The notes under the pieces were generated by a model. That model was not told the origin of the DNA. It did not search any database and saw nothing but the letters and a program-made list of their open reading frames with translations. The position numbers and the translations under genes are program-made. DNA of 64,000 bases from Micromonospora sp. Llam0. Lineage in GTDB: Bacteria; Actinomycetota; Actinomycetes; Mycobacteriales; Micromonosporaceae. Positions 53,253 to 61,630 of the stretch are shown here, one piece after another. Location of the stretch: assembly GCF_003751085.1 (NCBI RefSeq), contig NZ_RJJY01000001.1:4774001-4838000 (forward strand). The letters run 5' to 3'. Position 1 is the stretch's first letter; each line of letters opens with the position of its first letter.

Positions 53253-53630
53253 TCACGGCACCGGGTACGCGACCACATCGGCCAGCGCCAGGGCCCCCGG
53301 CACCCGGGTGTCCTGGCGCTGGAACTGCACCACCAACGGAGTCGACGAGGTGAGCACGCAGCCGAACGGTCGGCCGAGTCTGATCGGCTCCGGGTCGACC
53401 AGGTCGTTGAATCGGATGTGCCGGATCCGCCGAGCCCACACCCGCAGCTGGTACGGCCCCACCGGCTCCTGGTCGGCGTAGTAGACGGTCAGTTCCACCT
53501 CAGCGACGGAATCGTCGGTGTTCAGCAGGCAGAGCTGGTCGAAGCTGGTGAACTCCGGCTCGTCGCCGGAGCTGTCGACCGGAATCCGGCCACCGGCCAC
53601 CACCCAGGTACGGGCACCGATGCCAGCCAT
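53253..53630 (-). CDS. Sensory rhodopsin transducer-family protein (ASRT/DUF1362-like)
   Basis: 125 residues from ATG 53630 with GAGGAGG. All-beta protein. The sequence follows the Anabaena sensory rhodopsin transducer (ASRT) pattern: RTWVVAGGRIP..., EPEFTSFDQLCLLNTDDSVAEVELTVYYADQEPVGPY, ARRIRHIRFNDLVDPEPIRLGRPFGCVLTSSTPLVVQFQRQD. The name reflects the cyanobacterial member; most bacterial homologues have no rhodopsin partner and are thought to bind DNA or sugar ligands. No opsin is in the window. Cytoplasmic, single gene, function open. Confidence 0.85.
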   Translation of the reverse strand: MAGIGARTWVVAGGRIPVDSSGDEPEFTSFDQLCLLNTDDSVAEVELTVYYADQEPVGPYQLRVWARRIRHIRFNDLVDPEPIRLGRPFGCVLTSSTPLVVQFQRQDTRVPGALALADVVAYPVP

Positions 53631-53752
53631 CACGCCTCCTCGCCGGCCACTGCCGCCACAGTCGCGACCCACCAGCGCCTGCTGCCTACCCGACGACCGG
53701 CTCGGCTAACCCGGCCACGACCACACCGGGCAGGGCGGAGCGGCTGCGCACG

Positions 53753-54037
53753 CTAGCCGGCGGTGGCGTCGCCCTGCTCCGGGCGCTTCTTCCGGGCGTA
53801 CTTGGCGCGGAACTTCTCCACTCGACCAGCACTGTCCAGCAGCCGCTGGCGCCCGGTCCAGAACGGGTGACTGGCCGCGGAGATCTCGACGTCGACCACC
53901 GGGTACGTCTGGCCGTCGGTCCACTCGATGGTCTTCTGGCTGGTCGCGGTCGACCGGGTCAAGAACGCAAAATCCGCACTCCGATCCCGGAAAACCACAT
54001 AATTGTACTTGGGGTGGATATCAGGCTTCATTCGCAA
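53753..54037 (-). CDS. rpmE2: 50S ribosomal protein L31, type B (zinc-independent)
   Basis: 92-94 residues. Typical bL31 N-terminus [28 protein letters not shown], then [38 protein letters not shown]. It lacks the CxxC zinc motif, so it is the zinc-free paralogue that replaces the zinc form under zinc starvation (established for Streptomyces, Bacillus and mycobacteria). TTG 54037 has GAAGG at good spacing; ATG 54031 matches the usual MKPDIHP start. A Zur-like site lies 23 bp upstream. Its C-terminus is Lys/Arg-rich, as is normal. Confidence 0.96.
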   Translation of the reverse strand: MRMKPDIHPKYNYVVFRDRSADFAFLTRSTATSQKTIEWTDGQTYPVVDVEISAASHPFWTGRQRLLDSAGRVEKFRAKYARKKRPEQGDATAG

Positions 54038-54059
54038 AAACCAACCTTCCCCGAATTAG

Positions 54060-54074
54060 CGATAATGATTGTCA
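54060..54074. promoter_or_regulatory. Zur-like operator 1 (rpmE2 / His-rich gene)
   Basis: CGATAATGATTGTCA, an A/T-centred imperfect palindrome of the Fur/Zur type; reverse complement TGACAATCATTATCG. Matches the two sites at 58956 and 63270 in 11 or more of 15 positions. Lies in the 160-bp divergent region between rpmE2 and the His-rich gene, and should repress both when zinc is plentiful. Confidence 0.75.
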
Positions 54075-54197
54075 TGTTAGCAAGCCCGCCGCACTCCCGG
54101 GCCCGGAACCCGCCCTGCACGTCGGAACCCGCCCTGCACGCCGGGCCCGGATAACGTATGCGCGTATCGCGATGTAAATATGTATTGGGGAGTATCC

Positions 54198-54491
54198 ATG
54201 TCTCACCCGGTGCACACCGAACACCCGCAGAGCCACTCCGCGACCTGCGGGCACGCTGCGGTGACCCACGACGGGCACACGGACTACCTGCACGACGGAC
54301 ATGTCCACCACGAGCACGCCGGGCACTGGGACGAGTGCGGCACGGACCAGCACGTGACAGCCGAGTCGCATGCTGACCACGCGCATGGTCCCGACTGTGG
54401 CCACGAAACGGTGCCCCACGGCGACCACCAGGACTTCGTCCATGCCGGGCACCGACACGCCCTACACGGCGACCACTACGACGAACACTGA
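54198..54491 (+). CDS. His-rich small protein, probable zinc-binding
   Basis: 97 residues from ATG 54198, with GGGGAG upstream. It has 26 His, 3 Cys and many Asp/Glu. Short units recur: HDGHTDYLHDGHVHHEH, CGHETVPHGDHQDFVHAGH and a terminal HGDHYDEH. No signal peptide or membrane helix. It is divergent from rpmE2, shares the Zur site, and converges with the LPXTG surface gene, overlapping it by 16 bp. A zinc store, chaperone or exported scavenger made under zinc limitation is the best reading, but the family is not characterised. Confidence 0.8.
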   Translation: MSHPVHTEHPQSHSATCGHAAVTHDGHTDYLHDGHVHHEHAGHWDECGTDQHVTAESHADHAHGPDCGHETVPHGDHQDFVHAGHRHALHGDHYDEH

Positions 54492-56197
54492 GCGGAGCGT
54501 CGCCGGCGCGCCGCGAACAACACCAGCGCGCCAGCGATCACCAGGGTGGCTCCGGTGGCCGGCAGGTGCCACGACGATCCGGTCCGGGGCAGTCTCCCGT
54601 CACCGGAGCCGCCACCGCCCGGGTTGTCGCCGCTTCCGGGGCCGAAGCCGGTGTCCGGGTCCGTCGCGTCACCGACCGCCACGGTGAGCGACCGGGAGTC
54701 GGTGACCGTCGACCCCGACGACGTGGTGGCCGACATCTCAAAGGCCAGCCGGTAGATACCCGGCTCGCTGAACGCCCAGTTGCCATGGGCGTGCGTGTTG
54801 ATCGGGATGTCGAGCCGCTGCGGCAGCCGGGCCGACGAATCGAACAGCACCTCGGACTCGCCGAACGACCCGGTCAGGAACAACGCGAACCGGCCAGGGC
54901 CGTCGACACCGGCGAAGGTCCAGGTGACCGGGCCACGTACCCCGGCCACGACCGACGGATGCTGTGTGTTCCAGCCCGGCCAGACGATCCCGGAACGCTG
55001 CCCCTGCGGCAACAGCCACACCTCGTCACCCGGCGCACCGGGGAAATCAGCGTTGTCCGGAACGGTGATCTTCGCGTTGTCCTTGACGTGCAGCACCACG
55101 TCGGCGAGCTCGCGCCACACCGCAGGCGAGACGGTGTCGTCCTTGAGGCGGATCGTCCAGTCCGCACCGGTGAGCTCCGGGCCCATGTCGACATGACCGT
55201 CGTCGATCACCACCCGTGACCCGTCCTGCTGAGCCGCCGCGGCGAGCGGCGACGCGGTGCCGGCCGCCGCCGGAGCGGCACCCGCCGCCAGCGCCCGCGC
55301 GGGGGTGCCGGCCGACGGCGAATCGGCACCGAGCGGTACACCGTCGCCCGGGGCGGCACCGGACGCCCTCGCCAGGTCCGCCGCCGGAGCGGGAGCCGGG
55401 GCCGGCACCGGCCGGGTGTCTGCGGGGACGGGCCGCGCCTCGTCGAGCTGCGGCACCACCACCCGATAGTCGGCGTCGGCCGTCACCTCGGTGCCGTTGG
55501 CCAGCGTCGCCGCCGCCGACAGCGTCAGCCGGTACTCGCCTGCGGCGTCGAAGAGCCAGACCAGTCCGCCGGTCCTGGTCGCTGCCGGCAGCCGGGCGGT
55601 ACGCGGCATGGCGTCGAGGGTGCCGAACAGCGGAGTCGGCTGGCCGAGCCCGCCGAGAGTGTACGCGGCGAATCCCCCCGGGCCGGCGACCTGACCCAGC
55701 GACAGCTCGATCGTGTCGCCGCGTACCGCCCCGCTTGGCACCGCCCGGGTGTCCAGGTGCGGAAAGTCGGTGTCGCCACCGGTCAGTGCCCACATTGGCC
55801 GACCGGCCGCGCCGAGGAACCGGAACGCCGGATGGTCCGGGGTCCGCACCGCCACGCCGCCCGCCGGTCCGAAGACCACCGTCGCCGGCTGCCGGTCGAC
55901 GCCGGGAGTTCCTCGACCGGTCGCCGACTCCGTACGGGCCGGCCCGGCCGCCGCCCGGGTGACCACCGACAGCGTCTCGCCGTCGATCGCGACCGCCACC
56001 AGGTCGGCACCGGCGGCGCTCACCGACGGAGACGTCGGCGGCACGGTCGGCGGCGGAGACGTCGGCGGCACGGCGGTCGCGGGTGCGGCGGTCACCGGGG
56101 CCGGCGCGATCAGAGCCGCGGTCAGTGCACCGACCGCCAGCACGACGGCGCACCGGCGACGGGTCGCCGCACCGGCGGCGTAGTGGATCGTCATCAT
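54476..56197 (-). CDS. LPXTG-anchored surface protein with anchored-repeat domain
   Basis: 573 residues. Signal peptide ~1-38; a first, diverged repeat domain (~60-245, with GPGGFAAYTLGG and LFDAAGEYRLTLSA); an Ala/Pro-rich spacer (~260-320); and a second, complete actinobacterial surface-anchored repeat (~325-500; VVIDDGHVDMGPEL, VWLLPQGQRSGIVWPGWNT, THAHGNWAFSEPGIYRLAFEM). A C-terminal LPXTG sorting signal follows: two motifs LPRTG and LPATG before a hydrophobic helix and RRRR. So it is sortase-attached to the wall. Last gene of the surface gene set; 2 bp after the DUF916 gene. Confidence 0.9.
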   Translation of the reverse strand: MMTIHYAAGAATRRRCAVVLAVGALTAALIAPAPVTAAPATAVPPTSPPPTVPPTSPSVSAAGADLVAVAIDGETLSVVTRAAAGPARTESATGRGTPGVDRQPATVVFGPAGGVAVRTPDHPAFRFLGAAGRPMWALTGGDTDFPHLDTRAVPSGAVRGDTIELSLGQVAGPGGFAAYTLGGLGQPTPLFGTLDAMPRTARLPAATRTGGLVWLFDAAGEYRLTLSAAATLANGTEVTADADYRVVVPQLDEARPVPADTRPVPAPAPAPAADLARASGAAPGDGVPLGADSPSAGTPARALAAGAAPAAAGTASPLAAAAQQDGSRVVIDDGHVDMGPELTGADWTIRLKDDTVSPAVWRELADVVLHVKDNAKITVPDNADFPGAPGDEVWLLPQGQRSGIVWPGWNTQHPSVVAGVRGPVTWTFAGVDGPGRFALFLTGSFGESEVLFDSSARLPQRLDIPINTHAHGNWAFSEPGIYRLAFEMSATTSSGSTVTDSRSLTVAVGDATDPDTGFGPGSGDNPGGGGSGDGRLPRTGSSWHLPATGATLVIAGALVLFAARRRRSAQCSS

Positions 56198-56199
56198 CG

Positions 56200-57315
56200 T
56201 CAGGTCCCCTGGGTCGTCTCGTCGTCAGTGGCATCGGTGACCGCGCGGTCGCCTACGGCCTCGGCACGGCCCTGTTCGCGGGCGGCGGCAACGGCCTGTT
56301 CGAGCTGGGCGGCCCGTCGTCGCCGGGCCCGGCGACGACGGGCGACGGCCAGCCAGCCGGCCAGCCCGATCACCAGCAGGATCACCAGGTGCGGCCACGG
56401 CACGGCCCACAGGCCGACCTCCCGGGTCACGGTCGCCGGGGCCGGGTCGAGCACCTCGTCGGTGACGGCGGTCGGTGCGACGGTGAGCCGCCCACCGAGC
56501 CGGAACATCGGCGGTACGCCGGCGACCCGGATCGTGGTGCGGAAACTGTCGCCGGGCAGGATCTCCGGCAGCGGATCGCCGGTGACCTCGCGCCCGGCCA
56601 GCCCGAACGGTCCGGCGACGGTCAGCTGCGGCTGCCCGGTGAGCCGTACGTTGCCGGTGTTGCGCACGGTGAAGCTGGCCGTGACGGTGCCACCGCCGAC
56701 CGGGTTCCAGGTGCCGTTGTACGTCGTCGCCAGGTCCCCGACGTCCAGACCCGGCCGCAGCTCCCCAGTGACCCGCAGATAGATCCGGGAGCCGACCCGG
56801 TGGTCGACCGCCACCTGGTTGCCCTCGGCGTCGGTGCCGGTGGCGGCGAGTGAGGCGACGATGCCGCCGGGGTGGTCGCCGGGGGTAGCGTTGTCCGGCA
56901 CCGCGATGGTGAACGGCACGTCCAGCCGCGACGTCGACGGCACGGTGAAGGTGCCGGAATCGAACGTCACCCAGGAACCGACGTCGACCGGTTCCCCGGT
57001 CGCCGGCAGCAGGTCGAAGCCGCCCTGTTCGGTGGTGAACGCGTCGCTGGCGTACACGTCGAGGGTGATCGGCTGGTCGGAGTGGTTCGTGATCGCCACG
57101 TAGTCGGTGAGGGTGGCACCGGGGTCCAGTTTGTACTCGAACGCCGGCCGGCCGTTCGGCCCGTCGGGGCTGGACGGGGCGACGCCCCAGGTGAGCGACT
57201 GCGCCGCGACGGGCGTGTAGCTCGGCGGTCCGACCGTCGCCGGGCCGGTGACCGGGCCCGTCGACACGACGGCGGCGGCGAGGAGTCCGGCGAGCAGGGC
57301 TGCTGGCGTACGCAT
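56200..57315 (-). CDS. DUF916-family secreted membrane protein
   Basis: 371 residues. Signal peptide ~1-36; two Ig-like domains: SYTPVAAQSLTWGVAPSSPDG..., with FEYKLDPGATLTDYVAITNHSDQPITLDVYASDAF (DUF916 first domain), and a second one (~190-300) with TASFTVRNTGNVRLTGQPQLTV and GDSFRTTIRVAGVPP. A C-terminal membrane helix (~310-332) and an Arg-rich coil tail. In Firmicutes DUF916 proteins bind WxL surface proteins and peptidoglycan; the upstream gene product carries a WxL-like C-terminus, so a similar pairing is likely. Confidence 0.88.
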   Translation of the reverse strand: MRTPAALLAGLLAAAVVSTGPVTGPATVGPPSYTPVAAQSLTWGVAPSSPDGPNGRPAFEYKLDPGATLTDYVAITNHSDQPITLDVYASDAFTTEQGGFDLLPATGEPVDVGSWVTFDSGTFTVPSTSRLDVPFTIAVPDNATPGDHPGGIVASLAATGTDAEGNQVAVDHRVGSRIYLRVTGELRPGLDVGDLATTYNGTWNPVGGGTVTASFTVRNTGNVRLTGQPQLTVAGPFGLAGREVTGDPLPEILPGDSFRTTIRVAGVPPMFRLGGRLTVAPTAVTDEVLDPAPATVTREVGLWAVPWPHLVILLVIGLAGWLAVARRRRARRRRAAQLEQAVAAAREQGRAEAVGDRAVTDATDDETTQGT

Positions 57316-57405
57316 GCGGGGTGGTCCGTTTCGCGGAGGGTGTGGGACGGGCCGGGCGACGACGCGGCTTGGTGTCGTCGCCCGGCCCGTTCCCTGGTGC
57401 GATCC

Positions 57406-58875
57406 TCAGATCGCGGTGAGGGTGAGGGTCGCGGTGTAGGTGCCGGGCACGGTCTCGGTCGGCAGGCGCAGCTGCAGGCCGGCCGACAGGGTCGCGGTGC
57501 CCCGGCCCACGCCGGTCGGCGCCGAGCCGAGCACGGCGCTGCTGCCGAGTCCGCCACCGACGCCGACGGCGTACGGCTCGACGACCGGACCCGCGACGAC
57601 GCCCTGACCGGCGGACTGGTCGACCACCTGCGGGGTCCAGCCGAGGTAGCCGGAGCTGAAGGTGGCGCCGTCGGGTCCGGTGAAGTTCTCCGGCAGCTGA
57701 CCGGAGGCGCTCCAGCCGGGGGTGCCGGCCCGGGTGTCGGTGACGGTGACCGGGCGGAGGCTTCCGGTGCTCTCCCAGCTGTCACCACCGCTGGTCAGCT
57801 GCGCCGGCGGCAGGACGACGCTGCGGTCGTCCGGGTCGACGCTGATCACCAGTGCGCCCTGGGTGGGGTCGATCGACGCGGTGATGGTCTGCGAGGCCTC
57901 CGGGTCGGTCGGGGTGAAGGCCACCCAGAGCCAGACCTCCGCGCTGGTCGCGACGACGTTGTGGTTGTCGTCGTAGAGCTTCACCTGGTATTCGCAGGCG
58001 TTGAGCTCGCGGGTGGCGGTGAAGCTGTAGGAGGCGCCGGCCTCGCCGGGGATGATGGCGAAGTCGTCGCTGCCAGGGCAGCGGCTGAACCAGTGGTAGT
58101 GGTCCAGCTCGGTCTGCGGGGTCTGCACCGCCTGCAGGGTGACGGTGTCGCCGGGCTGGTACTCGTCGGCCATGCCGGCGATGCTCAGCACGGTGTCCGG
58201 ACCGGTGCCGCCGAGTTCGCCGACGACGAACGAGTAGTCGACCGGGCCGGTGCTGACGGTCGTGCCGTCGGTCAGCGTCGCGTCGGCCTGGAAGGTCAGC
58301 GTGTAGTCGCCCTCGGCGCTGAACGCCCAGTTGGCGTGCGCGTGGGTGCGGACCGGTACGTCGATGGCGTCCGGCAGTCCGTCGTCGCTGCGGAACTTCA
58401 TGATCGGGCCGCCGAAACTGTCCTGGGTGAACACCCAGACGTTGCCGGGCCCGGTGACCTCGACGAGGCTCAACCGGACCTGGTCGTCGGCGAAGACTCC
58501 GGAGCCGAGGGTGGTGGTGTTCCAGCCGGGCCAGAGCAGGTCGGGGTTCTGGGTCAGCGGCAGCAGCCAGATCTGCGATCCGGCCGGCCCGAGGAAGGCG
58601 AACCGGGGGTCGTCCGGCACCGCCATGGCCGCCTCGGGCAGCACCTGGAAGGTCACGTCGGCCGGGTCGCGGTTGACCGACGGGCTGACCGTGTCGTCGT
58701 GGACCTCCAGGGACAGTTCGCCGTCGTGGTAGTGGACGTCGACCGCGTCGGTGTGCCCCTTGGCGAGCACCACCCGCTCGGCGGCGGCCGCGGCGGTCGG
58801 CGCCAGCAGCACACCGCCGGCGATCACCGCCGCACCGGCCAGGGCCGCGAGCGTGCGGGCACCTGTCGTTCTCAT
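57406..58875 (-). CDS. Secreted anchored-repeat protein with WxL-like C-terminus
   Basis: 489 residues from ATG 58875 with GGGGAGG; the open frame extends upstream to 58971 without a ribosome site. Signal peptide ~1-34. Residues ~35-225 form one surface-anchored repeat (VVLAKGHTDAVDVHYHDGELSLEVHDDTVSP; WLLPLTQNPDLLWPGWNT; THAHANWAFSAEGDYTLTFQ). An Ig/PKD-like domain (~230-320; QAVQTPQTELDHYHWFSRCPG) and a WxL-like beta domain (~335-489) follow, with YLGWTPQVV and LPTETVPGTYTATLTLTAI at the end. First gene after Zur site 2; paired with DUF916 and LPXTG proteins downstream. Confidence 0.87.
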   Translation of the reverse strand: MRTTGARTLAALAGAAVIAGGVLLAPTAAAAAERVVLAKGHTDAVDVHYHDGELSLEVHDDTVSPSVNRDPADVTFQVLPEAAMAVPDDPRFAFLGPAGSQIWLLPLTQNPDLLWPGWNTTTLGSGVFADDQVRLSLVEVTGPGNVWVFTQDSFGGPIMKFRSDDGLPDAIDVPVRTHAHANWAFSAEGDYTLTFQADATLTDGTTVSTGPVDYSFVVGELGGTGPDTVLSIAGMADEYQPGDTVTLQAVQTPQTELDHYHWFSRCPGSDDFAIIPGEAGASYSFTATRELNACEYQVKLYDDNHNVVATSAEVWLWVAFTPTDPEASQTITASIDPTQGALVISVDPDDRSVVLPPAQLTSGGDSWESTGSLRPVTVTDTRAGTPGWSASGQLPENFTGPDGATFSSGYLGWTPQVVDQSAGQGVVAGPVVEPYAVGVGGGLGSSAVLGSAPTGVGRGTATLSAGLQLRLPTETVPGTYTATLTLTAI

Positions 58876-58955
58876 CGTTGTTTCCTCCCCTCGCCCGCAC
58901 CGCGGACCGGTGCGGGACGTGGTCGTGACGGGGCGGAAGCCCCACCGCAACGTAA

Positions 58956-58970
58956 CGACAACCATTTTCA
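58956..58970. promoter_or_regulatory. Zur-like operator 2 (surface protein genes)
   Basis: CGACAACCATTTTCA, reverse complement TGAAAATGGTTGTCG. It starts directly after the permease stop and 81 bp before the WxL-like gene, giving the surface-protein genes their own Zur-controlled promoter inside the island. Confidence 0.75.
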
Positions 58971-59888
58971 TTAACCTATCGGCCGTTCGGCCACCTCTGT
59001 CAGCACCGGTGTGACCTGCGCCTCGTCCGACCCTGCCGGCTGCCGCCGCCAGCGGGCGACCAGACCGTGCCGAGGGGCGAAGACCCAGGCCAGCAGGAAC
59101 ACCGCCGTCGCGACCAGCACGATGGTGCCGCCCACCGGCAGGTCGTAGCTCCAGGACAGGTACAACCCCACCAGCGCCGAGCCGCCGCCGATCAGCGGGG
59201 CGAGCAGCATCATCACGGCGAGCCGGTCGGTGAGCAGCCGCGCCGCCGCCGCCGGCGTGATCAGCAACGCCAGGACCAGAATGTTGCCGATCGTCTGCAG
59301 CGAGATCACCACAGCCAGGGTGACCAGCACGTACAGCCCGATGTCCAACCAGAACACCGGCAACCCGACCGACCGGGCGGACTCCCGGTCCAGGCTGACC
59401 GCGACCAGCTCCTTGTGCAGCAGGAACAACGCGGTCAGGATGGCCAGCCCGGTGAAACCGACCGTGTAGAGGTCCCGGTCCGGGATGCCGGTGATCGAAC
59501 CGAACAGGAACTGCTGCAGCGAACCGGCGTACCCCGGCGCCTGCGAGATGATCACGATGCCCAGCGCGAAGGCGGCCACGAAGAACACCCCGATCAGCGA
59601 GTCCTCCTTGACCCGGCGCCGCTGAGCGAACACCGCGATCAGCAGCGCGGTCACGATCCCGGCGACCGCACCGCCCAGCACCAGGCTGCCCTGCAGCACG
59701 AAGGCGACCGCCAGCCCCGGAAACACCGCGTGCGCCACCGCGTCACCGATGAACGCCATCCCCCGCAGCACCACGTGACAACCGACCACCCCGCAGACCA
59801 CGCTGGACATGACGGCGATCAGCAGCGCCTTCGGCAGGAAGGCCAGATCCGGATTGAACAGGTCTGCGATGAACTCGGTGACCGGCAT
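58971..59888 (-). CDS. Metal ABC transporter permease (anchored repeat type)
   Basis: 305 residues from ATG 59888 with GGGGAG. ABC-3 family permease with about 8 membrane helices: ALLIAVMSSVVCGVVGCHVVLRGMAFIGDAVAHAVFPGLAVAF is the conserved ZnuB/MntB-like start, and the later GLPVFWLDIGLYVLVTLAVVISLQTIGNILVLALLITPAAAARLLTDR the helices around the permease gate. His in MAFIGDAVAHAVFPG fits Zn/Mn permeases. It overlaps the ATPase stop by 1 bp. It is part of the operon with a zinc-type binding protein, so zinc is the most likely substrate. Confidence 0.93.
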   Translation of the reverse strand: MPVTEFIADLFNPDLAFLPKALLIAVMSSVVCGVVGCHVVLRGMAFIGDAVAHAVFPGLAVAFVLQGSLVLGGAVAGIVTALLIAVFAQRRRVKEDSLIGVFFVAAFALGIVIISQAPGYAGSLQQFLFGSITGIPDRDLYTVGFTGLAILTALFLLHKELVAVSLDRESARSVGLPVFWLDIGLYVLVTLAVVISLQTIGNILVLALLITPAAAARLLTDRLAVMMLLAPLIGGGSALVGLYLSWSYDLPVGGTIVLVATAVFLLAWVFAPRHGLVARWRRQPAGSDEAQVTPVLTEVAERPIG

Positions 59889-60664
59889 CAGCCGCTCCCC
59901 TCGGCGACCCCGACGGGCATGGTGTCGGCACCGACGATCCGCAGCAACGGCGACCGTTCGCTCACCCCGAACGTGCGCATCCACAGCTGCGGATCCCGTA
60001 GGTCAGCCGGTCTGCCCTCGGCGATCACCCGCTGGTTGAGCAGCACCAGCCGGGTGCAGGAGTCCACGGCACCGATCAGGTCATGGGTGGTCATCAGCAG
60101 CGGCGTGCCCTCGGCCGCCAGGCCGGTGAACAGCCCGCCGAGCAGTTCCTGAGTGGGCATGTCCAGCCCCGTGTACGGCTCGTCGAGCAGCAGCAACGCC
60201 GGCTGCAACGCCAACGCGCGGGCCACCAGCACCCGCTGGCGCTGGCCGCCGGACAACTCGGCGACCGGCCGACGGCGCAGGTCGCCCAGGCGTACCCGGT
60301 CGATCGCCTCGGCGGTGGCCCGCCAGTCGGCCCGCCCCGGCCGGCGCAGCAGCCCGATCCGGCCGGTCCGGCCGCTGAGCACCGCCTGCTCCACCGAGAT
60401 CGGGAACTCCCAGGCGAACTCGTGCCGCTGCGGCACGTACCCGATCGCACACCGCCCCGGTCGACTCGGCACCCCGTCGACCAGGATCCGCCCGGACCGG
60501 GTCCGGACCAGCCCGAGTACCGACCGCAGCAGCGTGGTCTTGCCGGCCCCGTTCGGCCCGATCAGCCCGACCAGCTCCCCCGGATCGACGTGCAACCGCA
60601 CACCGCGCAGCACCGGACGGCCGCCGAGGTCGACGTCGAGATCGTGTACGGCGAGCGCGGTCAC
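59888..60664 (-). CDS. Metal ABC transporter ATP-binding protein
   Basis: 258 residues from GTG 60664, which overlaps the surface-protein stop by 4 bp. Walker A IGPNGAGKTT (~37-46), Q-loop YVPQRHEF, signature LSGGQRQRV (~140) and Walker B LLLLDEPYTGLD (~158-169), H-loop MTTHD (~195). ZnuC-like, and the YVPQRHEFAWEFPISVEQAVLSGRTG segment is typical for metal transporters of this type. Works with the permease and the binding protein of the same operon. Confidence 0.95.
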   Translation of the reverse strand: MTALAVHDLDVDLGGRPVLRGVRLHVDPGELVGLIGPNGAGKTTLLRSVLGLVRTRSGRILVDGVPSRPGRCAIGYVPQRHEFAWEFPISVEQAVLSGRTGRIGLLRRPGRADWRATAEAIDRVRLGDLRRRPVAELSGGQRQRVLVARALALQPALLLLDEPYTGLDMPTQELLGGLFTGLAAEGTPLLMTTHDLIGAVDSCTRLVLLNQRVIAEGRPADLRDPQLWMRTFGVSERSPLLRIVGADTMPVGVAEGSG

Positions 60665-61620
60665 GGGGCGGCACGCTCCTGCTCGACCCGTCGGCGTACC
60701 GCCCGACCGCGCAGCACCACGACGACCAGCGCGACCGCCAGCACGGCCGTGGCCAGCACGAGGCCGCCGACCAGCCAGGTGCCGGTGCCGTCTCCGTCGG
60801 ACGCGGCCGCCTGGTCCTCGGCGCCGTCGGAGGCGACCGGCGCGGCCGCGACATCGTCGGGTTGCGCGGCGAGCGCGTCGTCGGTGCTGGTGGCGTCGCC
60901 GACCGCGAACCGCAGGTGCCGTACCGCGCTCACCTGCTCGCCGCCGACCAGGTCGGCGCTGACCCGGACGGCGACCAGGTACACGCCGGGGGCGGTGAAC
61001 ACCCAGTTGGCGTGGGTGTGGGTGTTGACCTCCACCCACATCGGCTGGCCGGGCGGCTCGGTGGAGCGCCACAGCACCTGCGGCTCGCTGAACGTGCCGG
61101 CCTGCAGGTACATCGTGACCTCGCCAGGTCCTTCGACCCCGGCGAGCTCCAGCGTCACGCCCCGGTCGATCGTCTGCATCACCCGGGGGTCCTGGGTGTT
61201 CCAACCGACCCACACCACGTCGGGGTGCTGCACCTGCGGCACCACGTGCACCTCGGTGCCGGCCGGCACGTCGAGGAAGCCGTACACCGAATCGTCCGGC
61301 ACGGTCTGCAGCGCGGCGTCGGTGACCCGCAGTACGGTCCGGTCCGGATCCCGCCACACCGGCTGCGCCGCGTCGTCGTGGAGCAGCAGGGTCCACTCGT
61401 CGTCGACGTAGCGTGGTCCGATGTCGACATGGCCGGCCGCGAGCACGGCCGGGTCCGCGGCGACCGGCTGGTCCGGGGCGATCGACTGGTCCGGGGCGAT
61501 CGACTGGTCCAACGCCGGATCGGGTGACTGGTCCAGTGCCGGGTCGGGCGATGCGGGCTGAGCGGCCAGCGTCATCGCCAGCAGCGCGGAGACGGCCGTC
61601 GACAGGCCGATCGACTTCAC
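60661..61620 (-). CDS. Surface-anchored repeat protein with C-terminal membrane helix
   Basis: 319 residues from GTG 61620 with GAGGAGG. Signal peptide ~1-22, a short Asp/Pro/Gln tandem repeat (DQSPDPALDQSIAPDQ, coded by short DNA repeats), and one complete repeat domain (~58-240): VLAAGHVDIGPRYVDDEWTLLLHDD, VHVVPQVQHPDVVWVGWNT, NTHTHANWVFTAPGVYLVAVRV. An acidic linker and membrane helix (~272-295; WLVGGLVLATAVLAVALVVVVL) end it. It may be the surface receptor half of the metal transporter; the repeat's ligand is unknown. Confidence 0.88.
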   Translation of the reverse strand: MKSIGLSTAVSALLAMTLAAQPASPDPALDQSPDPALDQSIAPDQSIAPDQPVAADPAVLAAGHVDIGPRYVDDEWTLLLHDDAAQPVWRDPDRTVLRVTDAALQTVPDDSVYGFLDVPAGTEVHVVPQVQHPDVVWVGWNTQDPRVMQTIDRGVTLELAGVEGPGEVTMYLQAGTFSEPQVLWRSTEPPGQPMWVEVNTHTHANWVFTAPGVYLVAVRVSADLVGGEQVSAVRHLRFAVGDATSTDDALAAQPDDVAAAPVASDGAEDQAAASDGDGTGTWLVGGLVLATAVLAVALVVVVLRGRAVRRRVEQERAAP

Positions 61621-61630
61621 TGATGCCTCC

